Assembly: GCA_016765295.1 (NCBI GenBank) | Contig: JAESQF010000134.1 | Span: 1-64,000, forward strand | Length of the DNA: 64,000 nucleotides | Source of the DNA: Oleispira sp. | GTDB lineage: Bacteria > Pseudomonadota > Gammaproteobacteria > Pseudomonadales > Oceanobacteraceae | Direction of reading: 5' to 3' | Shown: in pieces, positions 40,825 to 49,961 of the stretch | Position numbering within the stretch: position 1 is the stretch's first letter | Layout: each line of letters opens with the position of its first letter | Notes under the pieces: model-generated | What the model was told of the DNA's origin: nothing | The model's input: the letters and a program-made list of their open reading frames with translations, nothing else | Databases searched by the model: none | Translations under genes and position numbers: made by a program

Positions 40825-41740
40825 TTACCTCGCTTATCAGGAAATTGGCAGCGGTACTAACGCCATAGCGTTCAATGGGGGCGAAGTACCAATAAGGGTC
40901 GAGTGTGCGTTCAAAGTCGATGGTTAACGTAATGCGAGTATGTTGGGCATCAATTTTGTCTAGTTGAATTTCAGTGCCCTGAAGATGTAAATAATTAGAC
41001 AGGTAACTACTGTCCTCTAGAAATGTCGTTTTGATGCGATTCTCTTCCACCGCACTAATTTCAAGCAATATACGGCCTTCATGAACATTGGTTACAAACC
41101 AGCGATAATAACGAATGTGGATTTTATGCACATCGCCAGGTGTTAGCGATCCTGCTTCAATTTTATAGGGCATGGGGAACAGGGTTAAAAACCAGGGGCG
41201 TGATTTTTGTAAATCCATGGGTTGAATCAAATTTTGTTTGATATCGCTTATGCTACTTTGCACCACTCGTGTCACCACCACTTGTTCATTGCGGTTAAAG
41301 CTAAGTTCAGGGCTCAAACCTTCAAAAGCAGATGCAATAATAAGTAGGGGCAGCACTTGAATGTTCAAAGTACTCCTACCACGTTTTTTTGCCTTTTCGC
41401 GTATAGAGTCGAAGAGAAACATAATAAGTATAATAAACAAATAAATGGGCATGGCCATCACTACACAGACAAAGCCTTCAAATAACACCACAGAACTGCC
41501 GAGCATAATGATAAAGGCATCGATCAATCGGTTTTGATAACGCTTCTTTAAACTCATTGTCTCATCAGGGTCACGTACTTGAATCAACAACAGCGCAATA
41601 AAAAAGGGAATGCCAACATAAAGTAATGCTGTTTCATGAAAATTATATTCACCGAGTAATCTTACGCCAATAGACAGTATCGCAATGCCCACGGCTAGCA
41701 TAAGTACCTTGGGTTTGTTTCGGAAGTACGTGTTTTTCAA
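40805..41740 (-). CDS. Hypothetical membrane protein with soluble C-terminal domain
   Basis: Several TM segments then SRPBCC-like region; 20-nt overlap with desaturase. Confidence 0.7.
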   Translation of the reverse strand: MKNTYFRNKPKVLMLAVGIAILSIGVRLLGEYNFHETALLYVGIPFFIALLLIQVRDPDETMSLKKRYQNRLIDAFIIMLGSSVVLFEGFVCVVMAMPIYLFIILIMFLFDSIREKAKKRGRSTLNIQVLPLLIIASAFEGLSPELSFNRNEQVVVTRVVQSSISDIKQNLIQPMDLQKSRPWFLTLFPMPYKIEAGSLTPGDVHKIHIRYYRWFVTNVHEGRILLEISAVEENRIKTTFLEDSSYLSNYLHLQGTEIQLDKIDAQHTRITLTIDFERTLDPYWYFAPIERYGVSTAANFLISEVIAREAG

Positions 41741-42086
41741 TGAGCAGTCCTTGGCGTATTAGGGTTGGGATTAGTATAAAGGTCTGAATCGGATTTTATA
41801 GCCAAATTATAAATTACGGAGGATTACAGTATGATTAATCATCCTCACCGCACACGCCTTTATAGCCATAATAAGTAATGGACATAGTTGTACCGCATAA
41901 ATACGATAATAACCTTAAGGGCACCTCTCATTAATGGATTTAAGACTCCGCGTTTTACTTTTTTGAAAGGCAATAAATAGACGTAAATATTCAAGTTATG
42001 CATTACAAAGGTATTACGTAAGCCTTTCTTCGGCTGTGATAGAAATAGGAAAGCCGCTTAAGTGCTGAATCTAGCATCTTTGCTTT

Positions 42087-42109
42087 AAGGCCAGTTACTG
42101 GCCTTTTTA
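42087..42109 (+). terminator. Rho-independent terminator on + strand, no upstream + gene
   Basis: aaggccag-tta-ctggcctttttat. Confidence 0.7.
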
Positions 42110-42170
42110 TTTAAGCTCGTGTTGCCGTTATTATATGAACTCAGCACTTACAGACAAATATTAATACGAC

Positions 42171-43304
42171 TTAAACCAGCTGCATCAAACTATCTTTCGA
42201 ATAATCCTGTAATTCATCCAAACGATTTTCTCGAACTTTAATAACCCATTCAGGGTCTTGAATTAAAGCGCGGCCAACCGCTACCAGTTCAAATTCATTT
42301 TGTGCAACTCTTTCAGCGAGTTGAGTAATTGAACTGGCTTCAATACCTGCTTTAGCAGACATTTCCATACCGTGTTCAGCACCGACGAAGCTAGTATTCA
42401 AACCCACGCTACCTACTGTGATTACTGGCTTACCGGTTAACTTTTTAGTCCAACCGGCTAGGTTTAAATTGCCATCAACAGGGGAGTTCTCAAATTCTTT
42501 TTCCCAATAGCGACGGGTACTGCAATGGAAAATATCCACGCCGGCATCAACTAGAGGGGTTAAGAACGCTTTTAGCTCTTCAGGAGTTTGTACTAAGCGC
42601 GCATCATAATCTTGTTGTTTCCATTGTGAGAAACGGAAAATGATGGGGAAGTCTGCACCGACACGGGCGCGGATAGCACTTACAATTTCAGCGGCAAATT
42701 TAGTGCGAGCAACTAAGTCACCACCATAACTATCATCGCGTACGTTGGTGCCTTCCCAGAAGAACTGGTCGATTAAATAACCGTGTGCGCCATGAATCTC
42801 AACCGCATCAAAACCGACTTCTTTGGCATCGGCTGCAGCTTGCGCAAACGCTTCAACTACGTCATCGATATCTTGCTGAGACATCGCAATACCGTTTTTC
42901 TTACCCGGCATAAACAAACCTGAAGGACTATAACCCGGTACTGAAGGATCAGGATCTGCGCCTTCTTTACGCACAGAGCCGACATGCCATAGCTGAGGTG
43001 CAATCTTGCCGCCTTTTGCATGTACGGCATCAACCACTTTTTTCCAGCCAGCCATCGCTGCTTCACCATGAATGGCAGGAACACGAGGATAACCATTTGC
43101 AGCTTTATGGCCAACGGTTGTTCCTTCGGTAATAATTAAGCCCACTTCGTTTTCAGCACGACGTGCGTAATAAGCCACGACTAAATCATTAGGCACGCCA
43201 CCCGGTGAAAATGTGCGTGTCATTGGCGCCATAACAATGCGGTTTTTTAATGACAGTGGACCTAACTCAATAGGTTGAAATAATGGAGATAAAGAAGTGC
43301 TCAT
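42171..43304 (-). CDS. NADH:flavin oxidoreductase, Old Yellow Enzyme family
   Basis: LFQPIELGPLSLKNRIVMAPMTR; HGAHGYLIDQF. Confidence 0.92.
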   Translation of the reverse strand: MSTSLSPLFQPIELGPLSLKNRIVMAPMTRTFSPGGVPNDLVVAYYARRAENEVGLIITEGTTVGHKAANGYPRVPAIHGEAAMAGWKKVVDAVHAKGGKIAPQLWHVGSVRKEGADPDPSVPGYSPSGLFMPGKKNGIAMSQQDIDDVVEAFAQAAADAKEVGFDAVEIHGAHGYLIDQFFWEGTNVRDDSYGGDLVARTKFAAEIVSAIRARVGADFPIIFRFSQWKQQDYDARLVQTPEELKAFLTPLVDAGVDIFHCSTRRYWEKEFENSPVDGNLNLAGWTKKLTGKPVITVGSVGLNTSFVGAEHGMEMSAKAGIEASSITQLAERVAQNEFELVAVGRALIQDPEWVIKVRENRLDELQDYSKDSLMQLV

Positions 43305-43332
43305 AGTTTTCCTATTTATTCTGATGGCTTAT

Positions 43333-43932
43333 TTAAGGTTTGATAAGGTGTTCAAATTGTTTCATCGTTTGCTGAAACAAATCTTTTCCGTGCAAGCGCG
43401 CGTAATACAGTGCGCCCTTACAACTAAAAATAAATAAACTGGCTAACGCCCGAGGGTTTTGATTAGCCGTAAATTCGTTATTCTCGATGCCGTCTTGCAT
43501 CACTTGAGTTACCCAATCCAGTTCGTAATCATCTAAGGCTTTCACACGCTCTTTAATCGAGTCAGGTAGCTTATTTAGGTCACTATAAAAGGCACTGATA
43601 GGGCAGAGCTTTTGCTCATTCAGGCTGTGTTTCATGGCCGCACGTACGTAGCGCTCTAACTTGTTCCAATTAGACGTCGCCTTCGCATCAAAGTGCGATA
43701 TTCCTTGCTCAAACCAATCTTGCGTCCAATCACAGAGCGCCAAGCCTAAATCGACTTTCTTAGGAAAGTGATGGTGCACGCTGGCCTTGGTGATGCCTAA
43801 GTGACGAGAGATATCGAGATAGCTAAAACCCTCAAAACCATTGGCGCGCAGCATATCGGCAGAGTATTCAATAATCTGTTGGCGCGTGCTTAGTGGTTCT
43901 ATTTTGGGTGCTGCTTTGGCTTTCGCATTCAT
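43333..43932 (-). CDS. TetR/AcrR family transcriptional regulator
   Basis: TRQQIIEYSADMLRANGFEGFSYLDISRHLGITKASVHHHFPKKVDLGLAL. Confidence 0.93.
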   Translation of the reverse strand: MNAKAKAAPKIEPLSTRQQIIEYSADMLRANGFEGFSYLDISRHLGITKASVHHHFPKKVDLGLALCDWTQDWFEQGISHFDAKATSNWNKLERYVRAAMKHSLNEQKLCPISAFYSDLNKLPDSIKERVKALDDYELDWVTQVMQDGIENNEFTANQNPRALASLFIFSCKGALYYARLHGKDLFQQTMKQFEHLIKP

Positions 43933-43979
43933 AAGCTGTGTATTACTAAAATGTGATATGGATATAGTTGAACATAACT

Positions 43980-44005
43980 CAGCCTACCTACTGGTAGGTA
44001 GGCTG
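43980..44005. promoter_or_regulatory. Candidate TetR operator
   Basis: cagcctacctac-tg-gtaggtaggctg, perfect 12-bp arms, 47 bp upstream of the tetR start. Confidence 0.75.
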
Positions 44006-44184
44006 GTCAAGAAGGGAATTGTAAAGGAAGGTAGCAAGGTGCTTTTGTGCTCAAATATACAAAAGGCTATTTCTGATGCGTTGTAGGATGGGTATAAATA
44101 GAAAAATTCAGACTGAATCCGTGTATTATTAACATGTTAGGTGCCAATAGATAATGAATAGCATCGTAAAAATAGTGGATATGA

Positions 44185-44538
44185 ATGTACAACAATCGAG
44201 ATATTATCGTGCGACTGCGTGAGCAAATTCCGTCGTTCGAATGTGTAAAAGGTTGCCACGATTGCTGTGGCCCAGTGACGACGTCTTCGGAAGAGATGTC
44301 ACGCTTACCCGTGAAATCTGATGCCGAGCATGATGCTGCATTGAATGACTTCAGGTGCGTACACCTTGGGCCTGATGGCTGCACTGTGTATGAAGACCGA
44401 CCTTTGATCTGCCGCCTGTTTGGTACCACACCTCGTATGTCCTGCCCAAATGACCGTCGCCCAGAAGATATGGTCGACGAAGAGGTTGAGCTTGATGTTC
44501 ATCACTTCATCGCTAATACACGGCAGGTATTGGTATAG
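44185..44538 (+). CDS. YkgJ-type cysteine cluster protein
   Basis: CVKGCHDCCGPV ... CRLFGTTPRMSCPND. Confidence 0.85.
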   Translation: MYNNRDIIVRLREQIPSFECVKGCHDCCGPVTTSSEEMSRLPVKSDAEHDAALNDFRCVHLGPDGCTVYEDRPLICRLFGTTPRMSCPNDRRPEDMVDEEVELDVHHFIANTRQVLV

Positions 44539-44569
44539 CCCAATAATCGTTAGTTCTTTATGGATAAAT

Positions 44570-45067
44570 ATGGACATTAGTCTTAGGCAAGTCAGGGATA
44601 CTGAATTCGATGCGGTTTATGGAATACTTCATGAAAATGCCACTTGGCTTTTATCGAAGGACATTATTCAGTGGCCACTTGATTGGCTTGAATCAATACG
44701 CCCTGAGATAAGAGCTTCAATCGAAGCTGAATTATTTTATGCGGTTGAGATTGATAATACTTTAGCTGCCGTATTAGAGATCCGATCTGCTCCTGAGTTA
44801 TTGTGGGGTAATAATCAAGATGACGCTCACTATATTCATAAGCTTGCTATTCAACGACAATATTCTGATCGTGGTTTAGGACGAAATATTCTTGATGTAA
44901 TTAAGTCGAAAGCGCAGCAGGAAAATATAAAATATCTACGCTTAGATTGTGTTGCGCATAACGATAAACTCAGAGAGTATTATGAATCCTGTGGGTTTAA
45001 CTTAAAAGGTATCGTAGATGCTGGGGAAGTTAATCTTGCGTTGTATGAACATCAAATTCAAAACTAA
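44570..45067 (+). CDS. GNAT family N-acetyltransferase
   Basis: MDISLRQVRDTEFDAVY ... IHKLAIQRQYSDRGLGRNILDVIKSKAQ; start revised from 44420. Confidence 0.85.
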   Translation: MDISLRQVRDTEFDAVYGILHENATWLLSKDIIQWPLDWLESIRPEIRASIEAELFYAVEIDNTLAAVLEIRSAPELLWGNNQDDAHYIHKLAIQRQYSDRGLGRNILDVIKSKAQQENIKYLRLDCVAHNDKLREYYESCGFNLKGIVDAGEVNLALYEHQIQN

Positions 45068-45106
45068 CACATGTCGCACTAATTTTTAAAATCTAAGGTA
45101 ATATGA

Positions 45107-45514
45107 ATGGAATCAATACTTAAATGCATTTTGTACGCAATATCTTTGGTTGCTTTAGTCACTGGGTTAAATGTTCTAATCGGTGGCGCCGCAGCAATTC
45201 CAGGGTCTTCTGGGGCAGTTGAAGCCACAGTGGATAATGAGCTAAGGTTTTTCTCAGCATTCTGGATAGCCTACGGAGCCTTTTGTTTTTGGGTTGCTAG
45301 AAACATAAAAGAACAAAGGTTTTTTATTCCTTTAATCGCATCGGTATTTTTCCTCAGTGGTCTTGGGCGATTAATTTCAATACTGTTAATTGGCCCACCT
45401 TCAAGTATTTTAATCCCGCCAATGATTCTTGAATTAGTCATGCCAATAGTGATGGCTATGATCTACCGGAAACTCTATATAAAGAATATGACAAGTGTTC
45501 AAGCGGGTATGTAA
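45107..45514 (+). CDS. DUF4345-like small membrane protein
   Basis: 135 aa, four hydrophobic segments. Confidence 0.6.
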   Translation: MESILKCILYAISLVALVTGLNVLIGGAAAIPGSSGAVEATVDNELRFFSAFWIAYGAFCFWVARNIKEQRFFIPLIASVFFLSGLGRLISILLIGPPSSILIPPMILELVMPIVMAMIYRKLYIKNMTSVQAGM

Positions 45515-45577
45515 GTTTGTACTAGCTAACGTAGCGGTTAGGTTATAAGCATTAGTTTTAAAAGGAAGTCCGTAAAT

Positions 45578-46444
45578 ATGTATTCATTGGAAGAATGGAA
45601 AAAATCGGGTGAGATAATTCACTATAAAGGAAATGAAATATTTTATAGAGATGAAGGTGAGGGGGATGTCATTTTATGCATTCATGGATACCCATCCTCG
45701 TCGTGGGATTGGCATAAAATATGGCCAGAGATAACTAAGAATCACAGGGTGATTGCGCTGGATATGCTGGGCTTTGGCTTCTCCAGTAAGCCTGAAGAAT
45801 ATAACTACAGTATCGCTGATCAAACTGATATTCATTTAGAATTACTCAAGTCTTTAGGTATAAAGTCATTCCAAATATTGGCACATGATTTTGGTATATT
45901 TATTGGTCAGGAGTTAGTCGCTAGAAATGATCTTGGTGAATTAGATGGATTCAAAGTTAACTCCCTTTGTGCAATGAGTGGCTCTATCTTCCCTGAATTA
46001 TACAATCCTAGACTTATACAGCGGCTGTTATTAAGCCCAGTAGGGTGGTTGATTCAGAAATTGTTTACAGAAGACAAGTTCTGTACAAATTTATCCTCGG
46101 TATTTGGCGCCAATACTCAACCAACTAAGCGTGAACTCAGTTCGTATTGGTTCCTATTGAAATATAATTCTGGGGATAAAATGGTAGGTAAGCTGCTTTT
46201 TTATATAGCAGATAGAAAAACAGACGGTGATAGATGGGTAGAAGCGTGGCAGGAAACAAAGTTACCCGTTTTATTGATCATTGGCTTGGCTGATCCTATG
46301 TATGGTGCAGGTAGTATTGATCGCTATAAGGTTTTGACTAAACAGAAAAATTTAGCATGTTTAAAGGATATAGGGCACTTCCCCCAAGTTGAAAGTCCTA
46401 CAGAAGTAGTTGATGTTTATAAAGAGTTTTTAAAGAGTTTGTAG
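45578..46444 (+). CDS. Alpha/beta hydrolase, haloalkane dehalogenase-like
   Basis: CIHGYPSSSWDWHKIWPEI; LAHDFGIFIGQEL; DIGHFPQVESP. Confidence 0.85.
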   Translation: MYSLEEWKKSGEIIHYKGNEIFYRDEGEGDVILCIHGYPSSSWDWHKIWPEITKNHRVIALDMLGFGFSSKPEEYNYSIADQTDIHLELLKSLGIKSFQILAHDFGIFIGQELVARNDLGELDGFKVNSLCAMSGSIFPELYNPRLIQRLLLSPVGWLIQKLFTEDKFCTNLSSVFGANTQPTKRELSSYWFLLKYNSGDKMVGKLLFYIADRKTDGDRWVEAWQETKLPVLLIIGLADPMYGAGSIDRYKVLTKQKNLACLKDIGHFPQVESPTEVVDVYKEFLKSL

Positions 46445-46450
46445 GTAATC

Positions 46451-46507
46451 CAATAACCAACAAATACTCAACTAATGACGGCCGCTGAAAATTCTTAGGT
46501 CTTATGC
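46451..46507 (+). repeat. Degenerate attC-like relic (site J)
   Basis: CAATAAC ... gccgctgaaaattcttaggtCTTATGC, resembling the 3' half of site D. Confidence 0.4.
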
Positions 46508-46598
46508 TGAAGTATAAATATAAATTCACTACTGACATAGGCTGTCAGTAGTACTACGAGATACTTAAGAATCACTATAACCTTAATAGGAAAATTAT

Positions 46599-46994
46599 AT
46601 GATTCATGGAAGTTGTTGCTGTGAGGCGATAAAGTTTACGCTCTCTGCTAAACCAAAATTCCTAGGTATATGCCACTGTAGTCGCTGTAGGAAGTTGGGA
46701 ACCTCTGAATTTTTTATGGTTGAAAAGAGTAGCCTTGAATGGGTATCGGGTAAAGAACGGGTCATGGAATACGTACCAGAAGAACCTTATAAATATAAAA
46801 GATGCTTTTGTGGAAAGTGCGGCTCCAGCCTCGGCGAAATTTTGTCAAAAGATGATGAGTTTCCAATAGCCGCCAATACTCTTGATTCTGATCCAGGTAT
46901 TGATGTTTGGTTTCATGAGCATGTCGCTTCTAAACCATCGTGGCAGCTCACTCATGAAGATGTGAAGTTGTTTGAGGGTGATCCTCATGAATAA
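46599..46994 (+). CDS. GFA family protein
   Basis: GSCCCEAIKFTL ... CHCSRCRKLGTSEF ... RCFCGKCGSSL. Confidence 0.88.
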   Translation: MIHGSCCCEAIKFTLSAKPKFLGICHCSRCRKLGTSEFFMVEKSSLEWVSGKERVMEYVPEEPYKYKRCFCGKCGSSLGEILSKDDEFPIAANTLDSDPGIDVWFHEHVASKPSWQLTHEDVKLFEGDPHE

Positions 46995-47042
46995 CAGACT
47001 GTGGGTAAGTCTTACTGAATTAACCTATCAAAGAGTATTACT

Positions 47043-47438
47043 ATGATTGATATTCAAACAATGTTTCCAGTGATGGTGGCAACCAACCTGGAAGACGTGA
47101 AACAATTTTATACTTCAGTTTTTGGCTTTAATGTCGTTTTCTTTGATGCTAGTTTTTATCTGCATTTAGTTTCCCCCAGTACTGGAGTTCAGCTAGGTTT
47201 CTTATTGCCTAATCATCCATCTCAGCCTCAGTTTCTCCAATCTTTGATGTCTGTGGATGGTTATGTGATTAGCTTAGAAGTTGCAGATGCTGCTAAAGCT
47301 TATATCGAAGCAGAGAATATGGAGTTGCCTATTATTATGGAATTAAAGGAAGAAGCCTGGGGCCAGATCCACTTTATCGTGGAAGACCCAGCTGGATTTA
47401 AAATAGATATTGTTGAGCACTTAGAGGCGCTACCCTAA
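47043..47438 (+). CDS. VOC family (glyoxalase-like) protein
   Basis: VATNLEDVKQFYTSVFGFNVVFFDASFYLHLVSP; IHFIVEDPAGFKIDIVEH. Confidence 0.85.
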   Translation: MIDIQTMFPVMVATNLEDVKQFYTSVFGFNVVFFDASFYLHLVSPSTGVQLGFLLPNHPSQPQFLQSLMSVDGYVISLEVADAAKAYIEAENMELPIIMELKEEAWGQIHFIVEDPAGFKIDIVEHLEALP

Positions 47439-47442
47439 GTTA

Positions 47443-47601
47443 GTTGAAGCCAACGAGCGAGTTCAGCAAAATGTTCAGCGTGAGCAAATACAGAATAATT
47501 TAGAAAACTCTTATAAAGCAATTCAATATCGCTCATTAGATCAACTGTTGCTACAATGCCTCTCTGTATTGGAAATAATCAAAATTTTACCCTTTGGATG
47601 A
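47443..47601 (+). pseudogene. Possible 3' coding remnant
   Basis: Open frame without start: VEANERVQQNVQREQIQNNLENSYKAIQYRSLDQLLLQCLSVLEIIKILPFG*. Confidence 0.3.
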
Positions 47602-47610
47602 AGGGTAAAA
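47585..47610. repeat. Perfect 10-bp hairpin
   Basis: ttttaccctt-tggatg-aagggtaaaa. Confidence 0.8.
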
Positions 47611-47639
47611 CTATATGTAAATAGGAATATAAGCGCTAA

Positions 47640-48422
47640 ATGGAATTATCTTCAATCTGTAAAATCTTCACTTCAATTATATTAATTGGCTCTGTCATTG
47701 CTTGCAAAGAAGACAATGATAAGTCGAATGTATCTCTAGACATTCAGGAGGGGACTCAGAAGGAAGTGATAGCACCCTCAGAAGCTCAGGATGAAATACC
47801 AGAATGCCCTGAATTTGGGCCTTCTATTCAGGCAATGTCTATTAATGGTGTGCAGGAATTTAATGATGGCTCTGATGGTGATTTTTATCTAGCCACTGGT
47901 GAAACCTTCACTCTCGAAGAGCGCATATACAATTTCAATAATATATACTTAGAAAATAATTCAAATGTTGAAATTTCAGAACAGGCCAACAAGGACACTG
48001 CTGTTATAAAAATCAATGCTTTAGGAAGTTGTGAATTTTATGGAAATCTTAACTTCGAGGGCTATGAAGGAACAGTGGAGATAAGGTGTGATGGCCAATC
48101 TCACATTGGAATGAGATTAACTTCTGGTTACAGTATTACTCTGGTGGGAATGGGGGCTATTGTGATTAGTAAATCAGAGGACGATTCGGGAGGAGATGGT
48201 GAAGGAGGCAGTGGCGCAATTATTTCCAACGGAGATGACTTGGATGGTGATGGCTTAATCGATTCGGAACTTCCAGGAATAGTTGATTTAAGTGGTTTAG
48301 ATGATTTTGTATTTCCAGATATTACGATTATCGAAAGCCCTACCGTTATTACAGTTTTAGAGCCTGATACAATGATAGAAGCTGATCCAGACACTTTTTA
48401 TATTTGCACAACGAAACCTTAA
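47640..48422 (+). CDS. Putative lipoprotein with Asp/Gly-rich segment
   Basis: Lipobox-like IGSVIAC; GDGEGGSGAIISNGDDLDGDGLIDSELPG. Confidence 0.6.
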   Translation: MELSSICKIFTSIILIGSVIACKEDNDKSNVSLDIQEGTQKEVIAPSEAQDEIPECPEFGPSIQAMSINGVQEFNDGSDGDFYLATGETFTLEERIYNFNNIYLENNSNVEISEQANKDTAVIKINALGSCEFYGNLNFEGYEGTVEIRCDGQSHIGMRLTSGYSITLVGMGAIVISKSEDDSGGDGEGGSGAIISNGDDLDGDGLIDSELPGIVDLSGLDDFVFPDITIIESPTVITVLEPDTMIEADPDTFYICTTKP

Positions 48423-48476
48423 TCGGCGTTATTTCAGTATGCAAAGTCGTTGTCGGCTTTAATGCTATTGGCTCGT

Positions 48477-48499
48477 GCCTATATTCAGGGAATATAGGC
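48477..48499. repeat. Perfect 10-bp hairpin
   Basis: gcctatattc-agg-gaatataggc. Confidence 0.8.
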
Positions 48500-48666
48500 A
48501 ATTCAAGCTAGCGACTTTTTTCAATACAATCACCAATGCCAGACTTAGGTCAGGTACTCATGGCTCGATAAAACAACCGAATAACTTCAATTTCAATCTC
48601 GCGATTATGTTAAAATCACACCATTATATTCTTTTCCTATCTATCCTCTTATAAACTGGACAAACC

Positions 48667-49344
48667 ATGATTCCTTGGACCCTATTAGGCTTAGCCAAAA
48701 TTCCGAATAACGGTGGTGAGTTAGAGTTAACTCAGCGTGACAAAGAATTTTCTATTCATATGAAGGGTGTCCGTGGTGAGCTAATGAATAGCCGTATGCA
48801 CAGCTCTGAATTAGCTTTGTCTGACTTGGGTTGTGCTCATATAAAGAATACCGAGAATGCCAAAACACTCGTCGGTGGTATGGGCATGGGGTTTACTTTG
48901 GCCGCTGCGCTGAAGGCGACAAAGGCGAGCTCTAAGGTCGTGGTAGCTGAATTAGTGCCTGATGTCATTGAGTGGAACAAAGGGCCGTTAGGCGAGTGCG
49001 CAGGTCGGCCGTTGGATGATAGTCGAGTGATTGTGCACTTGGGTGATGTGGCTCTGTTATTCAAAGCAAAGCAACCTGAGTTTGACGCTATTTTATTGGA
49101 TGTGGATAACGGCCCTGAAGGCTTTACCCATGGTGATAATAACAACTTGTATTCACTGGATAGTTTATCGGCCATCAGACAAACGCTGAAGCCTAAAGGT
49201 GTACTAGCGGTATGGTCTGCATGGCATGATCCTAAATTTACTACCCAGCTTAAAAAAGCCAAGTTCAAAGTGGAAACGAAAACGGTGAGAGCACATAAAG
49301 GTAAAGGCAGTCGTCACACGATATACTTGGCTGTAAAAGTGTAG
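48667..49344 (+). CDS. Spermidine synthase-like methyltransferase-fold protein
   Basis: TLVGGMGMGFTLAAAL; VVVAELVPDVIEWNKG; DAILLDVDNGPEG. Confidence 0.8.
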   Translation: MIPWTLLGLAKIPNNGGELELTQRDKEFSIHMKGVRGELMNSRMHSSELALSDLGCAHIKNTENAKTLVGGMGMGFTLAAALKATKASSKVVVAELVPDVIEWNKGPLGECAGRPLDDSRVIVHLGDVALLFKAKQPEFDAILLDVDNGPEGFTHGDNNNLYSLDSLSAIRQTLKPKGVLAVWSAWHDPKFTTQLKKAKFKVETKTVRAHKGKGSRHTIYLAVKV

Positions 49345-49395
49345 TAAAACTTATGGGATGTAGGTGCTGCGAATCAATAAGTAAGGGATTATGAA

Positions 49396-49956
49396 ATGGG
49401 TCAAATATATACGGAATTATCAGATAAACACATTGAGTTTATTAAAGACCAGAAAATTTATTTTGTTGGCACTGCGGCTGAAACCGGCACGGTGAATTTA
49501 TCGCCTAAAGGAGGCGACTCACTTAGGGTGCTGGATGCCAATACGATTGCTTGGTTGAACCTTACCGGCAGCGGTAACGAATCTGCATCCCATGTTTTAC
49601 AAAATTCCAGAATGACGCTTATGTTTTGCGCCCTCGATGGCAAGCCGTTAATCCTGCGTGCTTATGGCCAGGCTCGTATGTTGCACAGAAATGATGCCGA
49701 GTGGGCTAAATATATCGATTTGTTTCCGCCGAGCATCGGATCTCGCCAAGTTTTTATTCTTGATATCGCAACCGTTCAAGCGTCTTGCGGAACTGCTGTG
49801 CCTTATTTCGATTATCAAGAAGATCGAACGTTGTTGGAAAATTGGTCTGAGAACAAAGGTAAAAAAGGCATTGAAGATTACTGGGCGAAAAAGAACCAGC
49901 AAAGTATTGATGGTTTTGAATCAAAAATTGTTGAGCTTAGTTTGGGGGAAAGCTAA
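49396..49956 (+). CDS. Pyridoxamine 5'-phosphate oxidase family protein
   Basis: FVGTAAETGTVNLSPKGGDSLRVLDANTIAWLNLTGSGNES. Confidence 0.85.
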   Translation: MGQIYTELSDKHIEFIKDQKIYFVGTAAETGTVNLSPKGGDSLRVLDANTIAWLNLTGSGNESASHVLQNSRMTLMFCALDGKPLILRAYGQARMLHRNDAEWAKYIDLFPPSIGSRQVFILDIATVQASCGTAVPYFDYQEDRTLLENWSENKGKKGIEDYWAKKNQQSIDGFESKIVELSLGES

Positions 49957-49961
49957 TAACC

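Noticed and set aside
48421-48440. GGCGTTATTT after the lipoprotein stop as an attC R' box
   Set aside because: No matching R'' core and no arm symmetry around it.
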